In this document: piece by piece, positions 54,451 through 63,901 of the stretch
Layout: every line of letters begins with the position of its first letter
How positions within the stretch are numbered: the stretch's first letter is position 1
Assembly (NCBI RefSeq): GCF_002632615.1
Contig: NZ_NITZ01000017.1
Coordinates: forward strand, 47,699 to 111,698
Origin: Xenorhabdus miraniensis
Lineage (GTDB): Bacteria > Pseudomonadota > Gammaproteobacteria > Enterobacterales > Enterobacteriaceae
Length of the DNA stretch: 64,000 bases
Direction: 5' to 3'
Translations under genes and position numbers: made by a program
Notes under the pieces: model-generated
What the model was told of the DNA's origin: nothing
The model's input: the letters and a program-made list of their open reading frames with translations, nothing else
Databases searched by the model: none

Positions 54451-55107
54451 ATGATTAAAGCAAAGCTAAAATTTCGACTGCACAAGACGGCGATTATTTT
54501 AATATGTATAGCACTGTTGGTTCTGCTGATGCAGGGTGTTTCCTATTTCAGCCGCTCCCAACAGCAGGCCCATATGGATCAGTTTGAGGATTTGGCGAAA
54601 ACATTGGCAAAACAGGTCGCATTCAGCTTGGCTGATTATATGGAGAATGGTAGCAAAGATCTTAATAATAAAAAGATTGTCGCTAATTTGGATTACTTGA
54701 CCAGCAACAGCCGCATTCTGGATGCCAGTGTTTATCTGGAAAATGGAACGCAGATTGCACGCAGTGGTGAGCCAATTTCTGTCCGTGAACGATTGGCGCT
54801 GGAAGGTAAAAAATCCAGTAGCTATTTCAATCAGCAAATCGTTGTCCCTATACCGGGGAAAGATTCTCCGCAGGGTTTTCTTCGTCTGACACTGGATACC
54901 CATAGATTGGCAACAGAAGCTAAGCAGGTTGATAACACCACTAACTTACTTCGGATCATGCTCCTGCTGGCTTTGGCGATTGGCTTTATTCTGGCCCATA
55001 ATTTACTGCAACTGGCACCCAGCCGTTGGCAACAGTCTCCTTATCTTTTGACTGCGAATACCAAATCAACGGATGAAAAAAACGATGAGAACGGCTCTTC
55101 CCGTTAA
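54451..55107 (+). CDS. smp: Smp (YtjB), membrane protein near serB
   Basis: A ~218-residue inner-membrane protein matching E. coli YtjB/Smp (LKFRLHKTAIIL, FNQQIVVPIPGKDSPQGFLRLTLDTHRLATEAKQVDNTTN, RWQQSPYLLTA). There is one N-terminal and one C-terminal membrane helix with a periplasmic region between them. Function not established. The frame is open from 54334, but the ATG at 54451 gives MIKAKLKFRLH as in the family. Divergent from serB. Confidence 0.94.
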   Translation: MIKAKLKFRLHKTAIILICIALLVLLMQGVSYFSRSQQQAHMDQFEDLAKTLAKQVAFSLADYMENGSKDLNNKKIVANLDYLTSNSRILDASVYLENGTQIARSGEPISVRERLALEGKKSSSYFNQQIVVPIPGKDSPQGFLRLTLDTHRLATEAKQVDNTTNLLRIMLLLALAIGFILAHNLLQLAPSRWQQSPYLLTANTKSTDEKNDENGSSR

Positions 55108-55234
55108 CCGATTTTGATATCGAAACTGATTGGTGCCACCATTTCCACCCGCCTCCGTTGAGCAGTTCATGCGGAGGTACCGGGAATTCGGTTGTTTTAT
55201 CCATTGACGAAAAATATTCTTTAATGTTCTTCAT
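54986..55234 (-). CDS. Small ORF overlapping smp 3' end (doubtful)
   Basis: An 82-codon frame beginning MKNIKEYFSSMDKTTEFPV. Its ATG overlaps the 3' end of the upstream membrane-protein gene by 14 bp and its last ~120 bp lie antisense to smp. The first half looks protein-like (FPVPPHELLNGGGWKWWH), but there is no strong ribosome site and no homologue I can name. It may be a translationally coupled small protein or chance. Confidence 0.35.
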   Translation of the reverse strand: MKNIKEYFSSMDKTTEFPVPPHELLNGGGWKWWHQSVSISKSVNGKSRSHRFFHPLIWYSQSKDKETVANGWVPVAVNYGPE

Positions 55235-55514
55235 AAGTCGCTTTCCCATAGTACCGCTTGAAGCAAATGGAATAGATCACCCCATGCAGTAATGCAATGA
55301 GAACTGCGCCATAGAACACGATCGGTCTATGGGACATGGCAACATGTACAATCGGTAACTTGTCGAAGCGGAAGATGTACATGTGAAAAGCGATAGCGGC
55401 TATTGCCAGCATCATGCCTGCCGCATTGTGATGGATCAGGTGTGATAACAGGAACCACCTCAAGGCAAAGAAAAAAGGGATAAGCATGAATAAAGAAATA
55501 ACTATGTAAATCAT
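55221..55514 (-). CDS. Small membrane protein, unknown function
   Basis: A ~97-residue protein with three hydrophobic helices (IYIVISLFMLIPFFFALRWFL, MMLAIAAIAFHMYIF, FYGAVLIALLHGVIYSI). I do not recognise it. Three ATGs are adjacent (55520, 55517, 55514); the third has the best spacing to AAGGAA. It lies convergent to smp, and its stop overlaps the possible start of a further small ORF. Confidence 0.7.
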   Translation of the reverse strand: MIYIVISLFMLIPFFFALRWFLLSHLIHHNAAGMMLAIAAIAFHMYIFRFDKLPIVHVAMSHRPIVFYGAVLIALLHGVIYSICFKRYYGKATYEEH

Positions 55515-55813
55515 CATCATTTCCTTAAGTATTTTTTAAAAGGATTAATGAAAATAGATATATCAATGACTGTCACAAATTCCGTTAATATTAATTACCT
55601 ATTTAATATATTGACTATTTAACTTTGCAAAGTAAGTTTAGGACATCAATCATACATAAATAGTAAACATAGTTATTATTAGCAATATTTGTTTTGTTAA
55701 TGAGTTATGGTGTTTTAAGAGGGACGGTTCAGATCATGCTTCCGACCTGAACCCTGTGGGAAAACAGAATTCAGGTCTATTGGAAGGGATTGGATTAGGT
55801 CGGTGGGTATACA

Positions 55814-56644
55814 TTAAAATTTATTGTAATCATCAGGATTTGGGCCTATTCGCTTACCAATATCCAATTCGGCCATGGCTGTTAGATCTTCTTTTTCCAA
55901 CCTGAAATCAAATACATCAAAATTTTCTTTGATACGGGAAGGTGTCACAGATTTAGGAATGACAATCATGCCACATTCGAGATGCCAGCGAATCACGATT
56001 TGCGCTGGTGTTTTGCTGTACTTCATTGCTAATCGTTCAACCAATGGGGAGTTAAAAACATCTTTTCCACCGCGTGATAGTGGGCTCCAGGACTCAGTGG
56101 TAATATGGTGGGTGGCATTCCATGAATGGAGTTGCCGCTGTTGCATCAGGGGATGAAGTTCAATTTGGTTGATCGTGGGAACCACACCTGTTTCCAACAT
56201 TATTTTCTGTAAGTGTTCAATGTGAAAATTACAAACACCAATACTGCGAGTCAATCCGGCTTCTTTCAGTTCAATAAGCTGTCTCCACGCATCCACATAA
56301 TGATCCTGTTCGGGAACAGGCCAATGAATGAGATAGAGATCAACATAGTCTAGCTGTAATCTATCCAAACTTTCCTGTAATGCAGTGCCGGCATCCAAAT
56401 GACGATCATTCCAAAGTTTGGTGGTGATAAAAATTTCTTCACGTGGAATGGCACTTTCTTTCAAGGCTCTTCCGACACCTTCTTCATTATGATAAATCGC
56501 TGCTGTATCAATAGAACGATAGCCCACTTCTAATGCGGTGTGGATAGCCCCAACAACCTGCTCATTACTCGCTTTCCAAACCCCAAGCCCCAGTTGTGGC
56601 ATGTGATTCTCATCGACGAGTTTAATAATTGTTTGCTGACCCAT
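55814..56644 (-). CDS. dkgA: DkgA, 2,5-diketo-D-gluconate reductase A
   Basis: NADPH-dependent aldo-keto reductase acting on 2,5-diketogluconate and methylglyoxal. The family blocks GLGVWKASNEQVVGAIHTAL, SIDTAAIYHNEEGVG (catalytic Asp and Tyr), TTKLWNDRH (Lys), LIHWPVPEQDHYVDAW (His) and IPKSVTPSRIKENFDVFDF all match E. coli DkgA. ~276 residues. The frame is open 31 codons upstream, but the ATG at 56644 is preceded by GGAGGTTAGA and gives MGQQTIIKLVDENHMPQ. Confidence 0.96.
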   Translation of the reverse strand: MGQQTIIKLVDENHMPQLGLGVWKASNEQVVGAIHTALEVGYRSIDTAAIYHNEEGVGRALKESAIPREEIFITTKLWNDRHLDAGTALQESLDRLQLDYVDLYLIHWPVPEQDHYVDAWRQLIELKEAGLTRSIGVCNFHIEHLQKIMLETGVVPTINQIELHPLMQQRQLHSWNATHHITTESWSPLSRGGKDVFNSPLVERLAMKYSKTPAQIVIRWHLECGMIVIPKSVTPSRIKENFDVFDFRLEKEDLTAMAELDIGKRIGPNPDDYNKF

Positions 56645-56669
56645 TCTAACCTCCTTCAGATTTGGTGTT

Positions 56670-56812
56670 TCAGATGGACGCCTCATAAATGCGCTTACTG
56701 ACATCAAGCGTAATATCTTGATGTTCTCCAAGGGCAACCAAACCTTGTTGTTCTAGTTTTTTGATCATGGCTGGAATAGAATTTCCATCAAGCTGATAAT
56801 CAGAAAGTGTTT
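56670..56812 (-). pseudogene. Remnant of an unidentified reading frame
   Basis: Just upstream of dkgA a frame without a start codon reads DYQLDGNSIPAMIKKLEQQ, then GLVALGEHQDITLDVSKRIYEASI and a stop. The composition is protein-like, suggesting the C-terminal scrap of a deleted gene, perhaps with a winged-helix end. An in-frame stop near 56812 marks its left limit. I cannot name the parent. Confidence 0.35.
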
Positions 56813-56903
56813 AATTTTTTTGTTGATAAGCTAATGAATAGAAAAGTATTCGTTTTCAGTCAGATAGCGTTTTTTCGCAAGAATGTTAAAACGGTAAGTG
56901 TGT

Positions 56904-57575
56904 TTACTTATTTTTTTTTGATGATGTTCTCTTGTGACGCCAGTACATCAACAGAGAAGCAGACAGTCCACTAATCAACAGAACGACAGGCAAAATCACC
57001 AGAATATTCATGACCAGATCCTGATGTGCTTTGACAAAAGGGATCTGATTTAAGGTATAGCCAAAACCCACGATAATAATGACCCATAAGAAGCCACTTA
57101 ACCAGTTAAAAAATTGAAAGCGTTTATTATTTAGACCAGAAATACCGGCAAATGTTGGCAAGAGAGTGCGAACAAACGCCAAAAAACGCCCGATGAGCAG
57201 CGCCGACAGACCGTGTTTGGTAAATAAGACATTAGCGCGTTGGCGATATTGTAAGGGAAGCTGAGCCAGCCAATCTTTGACAACACGAGTATGACCCAGC
57301 CAACGTCCTTGCAAATACCCTAACCAACATCCCAGGCTGGCGGCAATGGTCAGCAGAAGCACCGTGGGAATGAAGCTCATGACACCTTTGGCAATTAAGG
57401 CACCAGAAAGTATCAATAAGGTATCGCCGGGTAAAAAGGCTGCGGGTAATAGCCCATTTTCCAGTACAAGGGTGACAAAGAGGACACCATAAATAATCCA
57501 GATGACATCGGGATTGGCGAGTTGGTTAAAATCATGATGCCAGAGTGCATACACGATCTCGCTTAATGTTTCCAT
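56904..57575 (-). CDS. yghB: YghB, DedA-family membrane protein
   Basis: DedA-family inner-membrane protein needed, with YqjA, for normal envelope function, lipid flipping and proton-motive-force homeostasis in E. coli. Family blocks include [68 protein letters not shown] and NWLSGFLWV. 223 residues. Its order beside metC, exbB and exbD matches E. coli. Confidence 0.94.
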   Translation of the reverse strand: METLSEIVYALWHHDFNQLANPDVIWIIYGVLFVTLVLENGLLPAAFLPGDTLLILSGALIAKGVMSFIPTVLLLTIAASLGCWLGYLQGRWLGHTRVVKDWLAQLPLQYRQRANVLFTKHGLSALLIGRFLAFVRTLLPTFAGISGLNNKRFQFFNWLSGFLWVIIIVGFGYTLNQIPFVKAHQDLVMNILVILPVVLLISGLSASLLMYWRHKRTSSKKNK

Positions 57576-57757
57576 TGTTTATCCTGTGATTTTTGCAAGT
57601 AAACTAATTAATAAACAGATCTGTCCCAGTGTACCGCAAAATAGAGGGATGGGGGTTGATTTGATTCAGCATACGGAATTGAAAGGGATAAAACACAATC
57701 ACGGCTGTCTGCAACGGAAAGACAGCCATGAGATTGGGTCATCGTTTTGTCAGGAAA

Positions 57758-58951
57758 TTAACGACTTGCAAGGCGATCAAAACCCGCTTCCAGATCGTCC
57801 ATTAAATCTTGTGGATCTTCCAGCCCGATGTGAAGGCGGAATAACGTGCCGGTTTTTTTCGGTGGATTGTAATGGCGTATCATTTGGATCAATTCAGGTT
57901 GCTTATCCAAAATCAATGACTCAAATCCTCCCCATGAAAACGCCATTTTAAAATGCTTCATATTATCAAGATAATCAGCGACTTGCTCAGGTGTAAGCTC
58001 AGTGTTCAGGAGAAAAGAAAACAGCCCGCAAGAGCCAGTGAAGTCGCGTTTAAAATAACGGTGCCCGGGGCAAGAAGGCAGGGCGGGATGATAAACTTCA
58101 GCCACTTCCGGCCGTTTTGCGAGCCACTTGGCAATTTTGATACTGTTTTTTTCCTGTTGTTTTAGACGAACAGCCAGCGTATGCAGCCCACGAGTTGCCA
58201 TATAAACGGTATCGGGATCGGCAATCTGACCCAGTAGGTAAGATCGCTCTCTGAGCTGTTCCCAACATCGTGCATTGGCGACAGCGGTTCCCAGCATGCC
58301 ATCTGAATGGCCGATGATATATTTTGTGGCGGATTGAACGGAAATATCGACACCAAACTCCAGAGCCTTAAACAGAATGCCGGCCGACCATGTATTGTCG
58401 ATAATAATCACAATTTCAGGATTAACCTTACGGGCGGCACGCACAATAGCGGGAACATCCTGTACTTCCATCGTCAGAGAACCGGGAGACTCAAGAAAGA
58501 GCACCGTGGTATTGGGCTTAATCAGAGAAGCAATATCCTTGCCAATCATCGGATCAAAATAATCAGTAGTGATACCCATTTTCTTCAGAACTTTGTCGCA
58601 AAAAGCCTGTGATGGTTCATACGCATTTCCCGTCATCAAGACATGATCGCCGGTTTTTACAAAAGCCAGAATCGAATTAGTGACAGCGGCCGTACCGGAA
58701 GGATAGAGAGCACAGCCTGCACCGCCTTCCAGTTCAGTCATTGCATTCCGAAAGGCAAAATGCGTCATCGTGCCACGGCGTCCGTAGATTAATTCGCCTT
58801 TAGTGTGGTGCTTCAAAGCATGCTGCATGTGTTCCACAGAATCGAAAATGACAGATGATGTACGTTGAATAAGAGGATTAACGGCGCCCTGCGTATACTT
58901 TTTTTCCCTTCCTACATTGACCAATAAAGTTTCTAGTTTTTTTTCTGTCAT
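57758..58951 (-). CDS. metC: MetC, cystathionine beta-lyase
   Basis: PLP enzyme that cleaves cystathionine to homocysteine in methionine synthesis. The PLP lysine lies in [17 protein letters not shown], and [28 protein letters not shown] and [19 protein letters not shown] match the family. ~397 residues. Two ATGs are possible (58960, 58951); the second keeps a sensible distance from GGGGG. Divergent from exbB across ~420 bp that contain a Fur box. Confidence 0.95.
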   Translation of the reverse strand: MTEKKLETLLVNVGREKKYTQGAVNPLIQRTSSVIFDSVEHMQHALKHHTKGELIYGRRGTMTHFAFRNAMTELEGGAGCALYPSGTAAVTNSILAFVKTGDHVLMTGNAYEPSQAFCDKVLKKMGITTDYFDPMIGKDIASLIKPNTTVLFLESPGSLTMEVQDVPAIVRAARKVNPEIVIIIDNTWSAGILFKALEFGVDISVQSATKYIIGHSDGMLGTAVANARCWEQLRERSYLLGQIADPDTVYMATRGLHTLAVRLKQQEKNSIKIAKWLAKRPEVAEVYHPALPSCPGHRYFKRDFTGSCGLFSFLLNTELTPEQVADYLDNMKHFKMAFSWGGFESLILDKQPELIQMIRHYNPPKKTGTLFRLHIGLEDPQDLMDDLEAGFDRLASR

Positions 58952-59183
58952 GGATCTCATCCCCCCAAGTTAATTTTTGGCCAGCTTTTTTGGCCTACTT
59001 TCCCATGCCTAAACAGAACGGCTCAAACAGAACTGTGCAAATAATGATTAGAAAGTTAAAAGATTTGGTGTCGATTTGCCAAAGGGATTCGGGCAACTTG
59101 ACGAAAATTCAAGGTGATCTGTTGAGAGGCTATCAGGAAGTATGAACAAAAATGTATCGTTTTTTAGCAATTTTTTATTAAAT

Positions 59184-59202
59184 AGTAATGATAATTACTA
59201 TC
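59184..59202 (+). promoter_or_regulatory. Fur box upstream of exbBD
   Basis: AGTAATGATAATTACTATC matches 15 of 19 positions of the Fur consensus GATAATGATAATCATTATC. It lies 170 bp upstream of exbB in the metC-exbB divergent region, consistent with iron repression of the TonB energy-coupling genes. Confidence 0.8.
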
Positions 59203-59371
59203 AAATCGTACAATGTCTGATATCATTTGCGGCGGACTTTTTTCCCTCTTGAGCTTATTTGAGGTGAGAAAGTAAAAAACATGACCCTGGTCATATTAGG
59301 ATTAGCAAGATGAGTAAACGTGATTCACTGCTAAGTAACAGAATCTATAAAAAAGAGAGTAAGGCTAACTG

Positions 59372-60397
59372 ATGCGTAATTTGACAGCTTCTATTCTATT
59401 GGCACTCGGATTAACAAGTTCAGCATGGGCTGATACAGCGCCAGCTGCGCCAGAAAATCAGGTTGCTGCTCAGGTAGCCGCTCCGGCAACACCAGCATCT
59501 TCCGCAGCGCCACAAGTGGCTGAACCGAAAACTGAAACACTATCAGCCACAGAAATATCATCAGCCGCAGAAACACCATCAGCCACAGAAACGAAATCCG
59601 AAACTCCGAATACAGCAGAAACTGGAGTTACCGAAACCGTGGCCACCAAAGCTGTTGTTGAACCAGTTACAGAAGAATCGGCCAGCCAATCCGGTGGGTT
59701 CGCAACCGATCTGTCTGTTTGGGGCATGTATAATAATGCAGATGTGGTCGTAAAAACGGTCATGGTAGGGTTGGTCATCGCCTCCGTCATCACATGGGCA
59801 CTGTTTTTCTCCAAAGGTATGGAACTACTAATGGCGCGCCGTCGTTTACGCAAAGAACAACAGGCTTTGGCTGATGTCACCAATCTGGATGCGGCTGCGA
59901 AAATTGCAGCGGATTTTGGTAAGCAAAGTATCAGCCGTTTGTTGTTGAGCGAAGCACAGTCAGAGCGTGCGCTGTCTGCTGAAAGCGCTGACAAGGCAGG
60001 AACCAAAGAGCGAACTGCATTCCGTATGGAACGTGCCGTTGCAGCAATCAGTCGCCATATGGGGCGTGGTAACGGCTATCTGGCGACCATTGGCGCAATT
60101 TCCCCGTTTGTCGGGTTGTTCGGAACTGTTTGGGGGATCATGAACAGCTTTATCGGGATTGCCCATTCACAAACCACTAACCTGGCGGTTGTTGCACCGG
60201 GTATTGCGGAAGCTTTGCTGGCGACAGCTTTGGGTCTGGTGGCGGCGATCCCTGCGGTAGTCATTTATAACGTTTTTGCCCGTGTTATTTCCTCATACCG
60301 TGGGCAAGTGGGAGATACGGCGGCTCAGGCAGTCCTGTTGTTGGGCCGCGATCTTGATCTGGCTGAAAGCAAAGCAGAAAAAGCAGAAGCAAGGTAA
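59372..60397 (+). CDS. exbB: ExbB, TonB energy-transducing protein
   Basis: Inner-membrane subunit that, with ExbD and TonB, couples the proton gradient to outer-membrane transport of iron complexes. The MotA/TolQ/ExbB core (about 115-335) includes HMGRGNGYLATIGAISPFVGLFGTVWGIMNSF and ALLATALGLVAAIPAVVIYN. 341 residues against 244 in E. coli. The difference is an N-terminal signal plus ~90-residue periplasmic stretch rich in Ala, Thr, Glu and Pro with near-repeats of ATETPSAE type. exbD follows after 6 bp. Confidence 0.96.
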   Translation: MRNLTASILLALGLTSSAWADTAPAAPENQVAAQVAAPATPASSAAPQVAEPKTETLSATEISSAAETPSATETKSETPNTAETGVTETVATKAVVEPVTEESASQSGGFATDLSVWGMYNNADVVVKTVMVGLVIASVITWALFFSKGMELLMARRRLRKEQQALADVTNLDAAAKIAADFGKQSISRLLLSEAQSERALSAESADKAGTKERTAFRMERAVAAISRHMGRGNGYLATIGAISPFVGLFGTVWGIMNSFIGIAHSQTTNLAVVAPGIAEALLATALGLVAAIPAVVIYNVFARVISSYRGQVGDTAAQAVLLLGRDLDLAESKAEKAEAR

Positions 60398-60403
60398 TAA
60401 ACT

Positions 60404-60829
60404 ATGGCAATACGTCTTAATGAAGATTTGGACGATAGCGGTGAACTGCATGAAATTAACGTCACGCCATTTATTGACGTGATGTTGGTGCTGCTGATTA
60501 TTTTCATGGTAGCTGCGCCACTGGCAACGGTAGATATCAAAGTCAATTTGCCGGCCTCATCTGCTAAACCGCAACCCCGACCAGAAAAACCGGTATTTTT
60601 GACTGTGAAAGCGGATCATCAACTCTATGTGGGTGAGCAACAGGTTGATCGCGATACCTTATCCTCGGTATTGGATCAAACTACGCAATCCAACAAAGAA
60701 ACCACGATTTTCTTTCAGGCAGATAAATCCGTGGATTATGAAACATTGATGAGTGTGATGGATTCTCTGCGCAAAGCGGGTTACCTCAAAGTTGGGCTGG
60801 TGGGAATGGAATCTGTTGCTGCCCAATAA
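60404..60829 (+). CDS. exbD: ExbD, TonB energy-transducing protein
   Basis: Partner of ExbB. A single N-terminal membrane helix carries the essential Asp in TPFIDVMLVLLIIFMVAAPLATVDI, followed by a periplasmic domain. 141 residues, as in E. coli. Co-transcribed with exbB. Confidence 0.97.
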   Translation: MAIRLNEDLDDSGELHEINVTPFIDVMLVLLIIFMVAAPLATVDIKVNLPASSAKPQPRPEKPVFLTVKADHQLYVGEQQVDRDTLSSVLDQTTQSNKETTIFFQADKSVDYETLMSVMDSLRKAGYLKVGLVGMESVAAQ

Positions 60830-60872
60830 ACCTCCTTCATGCGATCCAATGATGATTTAGCGTGATAAACAT

Positions 60873-60902
60873 GAACTGCCCAATTAGCTATTTGGGCAGT
60901 TC
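60873..60902 (+). terminator. Hairpin after exbD
   Basis: Perfect 11 bp arms (GAACTGCCCAA and TTGGGCAGTTC) around an 8-base loop, 44 bp past the exbD stop. The trailing T run is short. Confidence 0.65.
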
Positions 60903-61524
60903 AGCTTTCTGTAGTCTCTCCTGTTGATGATATACCTAAAATAAATCCCCTTGTTACCCTCAATGCAATTTGAAATATGAAGAGTAAGAACCGATTGAAA
61001 TTGGTTATAAATTAGTCATAATAACCTTTATATTGGCATTATGTTTTTTATTTGTTTTCATTCAGTTGAATGAAGTTCTGTGTATTAAAAATAGTTAATG
61101 AATATTGTTTTTACTTCATTGCCCGATATTCACATTTTTATGTTTACACTGGTTAAAGTTATTGTTCTGTTATTTTGTTTTATTGTGACAATATCTTCTG
61201 AATAGGGTGGTGTAAAAGATAAAAAGCACATTATATAATATATCAATAATAAATATTAATAATGGATTAAATAACTGTAAATTTGGATTTTTTAAAAGAT
61301 AAATAAATTGAGTTTTAGTTTTATCGATATGCTCAAATAATAAAAATAAATAAAATAAAAAAATGGATAAAAAATATATTACTAGATGAAAATATTGTCT
61401 TTTCACATTAAGGGTAACTTGATTGCACATATTGAAATGATAATAAAATAAAAATGTTTTCAGATAGATAAATGCGAAGTTTAATTAACATTAAATTAAA
61501 CCAGCGACACTAACGGAGAACGAT
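60903..61524. other. AT-rich region upstream of xaxAB
   Basis: About 620 bp of very AT-rich DNA. One minus-strand frame (61170-61430) would give an 86-residue hydrophobic protein, but its composition follows the base bias and no ribosome site is seen. The right end should hold the xaxAB promoter; ACGGAGAA precedes the xaxA start. Confidence 0.5.
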
Positions 61525-62739
61525 ATGTCATTAAATAACAGTTTGGCAGAAAATAAGATCCCTGTATCAGAAGTTCCTGCAGTTACCTTAAAAATATTGA
61601 CCGGTCAGGTAGAAGGTGCTGCTCGTCCGGGAGGTATCTTTACTAAAGAAGATCTCATTAGTATTAAATTGTATGTTAAACGTGGTTTGGCGCTTCCTTA
61701 TACTTTGGAAGAAGTTAAGCAATATATCGGTTATAACGACATTGATATTGATGGTTTAAAACCCGCAAATATGACGACTTTGTTTAAAGGCATTCATGAC
61801 CATACACTGAGCTGGAGTGGTGTAGAAAGCAATGTTCAACAGCAAAGTATCGATTTGGAAAATGCTGGCAGACAAATTACTGAAACGGGCGGGGATATCA
61901 TCAACATTATTGATCAGATGCCGATTATTGAACGTGTAAAGACAAAATTGGGTGATTTAACTGATAAACAACTCGCTGAAATCACTTATACCAATGATGA
62001 TAAAGAAATCGCGGTTGAATTGGGTAATATTCTTGAAAGCATGAAGAAGGATATTAAAAAACAGCAGGAAAATACCCAACGAGTTAGAAATGCGGTAACC
62101 GATTTTAAAATCACCTTGATTGGCGGGGAATTATCAAATGGTAATCAAGCAGAAGGGTTACAGCCACAGGTCAAGAATAAAAAAGATCTGATGGATAAGA
62201 ATAAACTTTCTACCACCATCAAAGAGCTGCAAAATAAAATCGACAATAAAAACAGTGAAATTGAACAACTCAAAAAAGACTACGATAAATACGTTGGTCT
62301 GGCATTTTCGGGAATGGCAGGAGGCATTATTGGTTGGGCGATTACTGGCGGTATTTTTGGTGACAAAGCAGAAAAAGCACGTAAACGTAAAAATGAATTG
62401 ATTGAGGAAGTTAACGGTTTGCAAGAGCAAGTTAAAGGTAAAAGTGCATTGCAGACTGCGATTCAGAATTTATCCCTCAATTTTAGTGACATGGATATTC
62501 GTATGGCAGATGCAGAAGTGGCCCTAAACCATTTGGACTTCATGTGGAATACCATGCTAACACAAATTACGACTTCAAAAGATAAATTTGCCGAAATTAA
62601 TGATGCGTTGAAACTCACTTCTTTTGTGGTGACGTTTAAGCAAGTTATTAGTCCTTGGAAAGAGGTTCAGGGTTCTGCTGCTAAATTGGTTAAAACTTTC
62701 GATGAGGCATTGGCAGAATATAGAAAAAGCCATAGCTGA
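61525..62739 (+). CDS. xaxA: XaxA, xenorhabdolysin A pore-forming toxin subunit
   Basis: First component of the binary alpha-pore-forming toxin xenorhabdolysin, haemolytic and cytotoxic to insect haemocytes. The protein is almost wholly alpha-helical with long coiled coils (about 90-260 and 300-400) and one hydrophobic hairpin in the middle (YVGLAFSGMAGGIIGWAITG, about 255-275), the membrane-inserting foot. 404 residues, the length expected for XaxA. No signal peptide, as known for this toxin. Followed 45 bp later by xaxB. Confidence 0.93.
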   Translation: MSLNNSLAENKIPVSEVPAVTLKILTGQVEGAARPGGIFTKEDLISIKLYVKRGLALPYTLEEVKQYIGYNDIDIDGLKPANMTTLFKGIHDHTLSWSGVESNVQQQSIDLENAGRQITETGGDIINIIDQMPIIERVKTKLGDLTDKQLAEITYTNDDKEIAVELGNILESMKKDIKKQQENTQRVRNAVTDFKITLIGGELSNGNQAEGLQPQVKNKKDLMDKNKLSTTIKELQNKIDNKNSEIEQLKKDYDKYVGLAFSGMAGGIIGWAITGGIFGDKAEKARKRKNELIEEVNGLQEQVKGKSALQTAIQNLSLNFSDMDIRMADAEVALNHLDFMWNTMLTQITTSKDKFAEINDALKLTSFVVTFKQVISPWKEVQGSAAKLVKTFDEALAEYRKSHS

Positions 62740-62784
62740 TTTCTTCTTGAATAAAGAATTTATAAAATAAAAAGGAATATTAAA

Positions 62785-63837
62785 ATGACTGAAAAGAATA
62801 CCTCACAAAAAGAAACCCTGTATCCAGAAATCAATATCAAGTCTCTGAATCAGGCGGCAAATACGATTTGGCTTTTGGCTGAGCGGCAAACATCTGGTAT
62901 TGAAATTATTGGGGAAAAAGTTGAGCGAGTCAGGCTCTATAGCCGTGATCTCAATGAATCGGTTCGTGATTCCCTGGCACAATTAACGCCGGTACTCAGT
63001 CAGTTTGCTAAGGGAGAGACTTTCCAAACGATTAGCCAAATTGATGAGGCTTTGGTAACCCCTGATTTGAGCGACGATGATCGCAATGCCTTACTGGAAG
63101 AACGTAATCAATTGATCGAGAAATTATCAAAAGATATCGATAGTGTGATTATCAATTTCAGTGGCAGAACCAGCCAACTGACCGGAAAAATTAATGATAT
63201 TAGCAACATGGTGATTGCAGAGCGCTTGGGAGATCTTGTGGCGCAAACGGAATCCAAAAAAGCAGAATTACAGAGTGAGATCGAGAATAAAGCAGAAAAA
63301 AGAAAAAAACTGGATGAAGATCGGGAGAAGATCATCGAAAGTCAGGATGTTATTCGCGCAAATAATATCGCAGATATGTTTAAAGATTTTATTCCCAGCG
63401 CCAGTGATATTGATGGTTTAGACTTTACCCAACCTAAAAAAGAAGCCATTAAACAGGCGATTAAACAAGGTGTTGAGATTGCCAGAAAAATATTGGGTAA
63501 AATTTCTGAAGGATTGAAATACTCAGAACTGGCAGATGCCAGAATGAAACTCAGTGATCAAATCGATCAGGTAATGAAAGAAACTGACGCACTGAAAACG
63601 ACATTACAGGAAACAGAACAGCGGATTTCCGGCCTAAAAGATGTGATACAAATCGACGCAGAACGCGCCATTCTTCTTTCAGAAGCAGCTAAACTGGAGC
63701 ATGCTTGGAACGAATTTGCGACCCAATTACACAGTTTGTCCGGTAATAAAGTTGTTCAGAAGGATCTGACGAACCTGATAAATGGTCAACTGGACTTCCT
63801 GAAAAATTTGGCAGAACAATATAATAAGCTGAAATAA
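62785..63837 (+). CDS. xaxB: XaxB, xenorhabdolysin B pore-forming toxin subunit
   Basis: Second component of xenorhabdolysin. 350 residues, largely coiled coil, without a signal peptide. In the known structure XaxA activates and stabilises XaxB, whose helices form the pore through the membrane. The stretch between ~195 and 235 (DMFKDFIPSASDIDGLDF, then a Lys/Ile-rich helix) is the less polar middle part. It follows xaxA with an AAAAGGAATATT ribosome site; a terminator ends the pair. Confidence 0.92.
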   Translation: MTEKNTSQKETLYPEINIKSLNQAANTIWLLAERQTSGIEIIGEKVERVRLYSRDLNESVRDSLAQLTPVLSQFAKGETFQTISQIDEALVTPDLSDDDRNALLEERNQLIEKLSKDIDSVIINFSGRTSQLTGKINDISNMVIAERLGDLVAQTESKKAELQSEIENKAEKRKKLDEDREKIIESQDVIRANNIADMFKDFIPSASDIDGLDFTQPKKEAIKQAIKQGVEIARKILGKISEGLKYSELADARMKLSDQIDQVMKETDALKTTLQETEQRISGLKDVIQIDAERAILLSEAAKLEHAWNEFATQLHSLSGNKVVQKDLTNLINGQLDFLKNLAEQYNKLK

Positions 63838-63863
63838 TCATTATTTTCTTTTTCTGATAATAA

Positions 63864-63896
63864 AAGGCTGGAAACATATATCCAGCCTTATTTTTA
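63864..63896 (+). terminator. xaxAB terminator
   Basis: Arms AAGGCTGGA and TCCAGCCTT around an 8-base loop, followed by ATTTTTA, 27 bp past the xaxB stop. Confidence 0.85.
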
Positions 63897-63901
63897 TGTA
63901 A

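Noticed and set aside
61170..61430. Minus-strand 86-codon hydrophobic reading frame upstream of xaxA
   Set aside because: Composition (Phe, Leu, Ile, Asn, Lys) is what AT-rich non-coding DNA gives, with no ribosome site or recognisable family.
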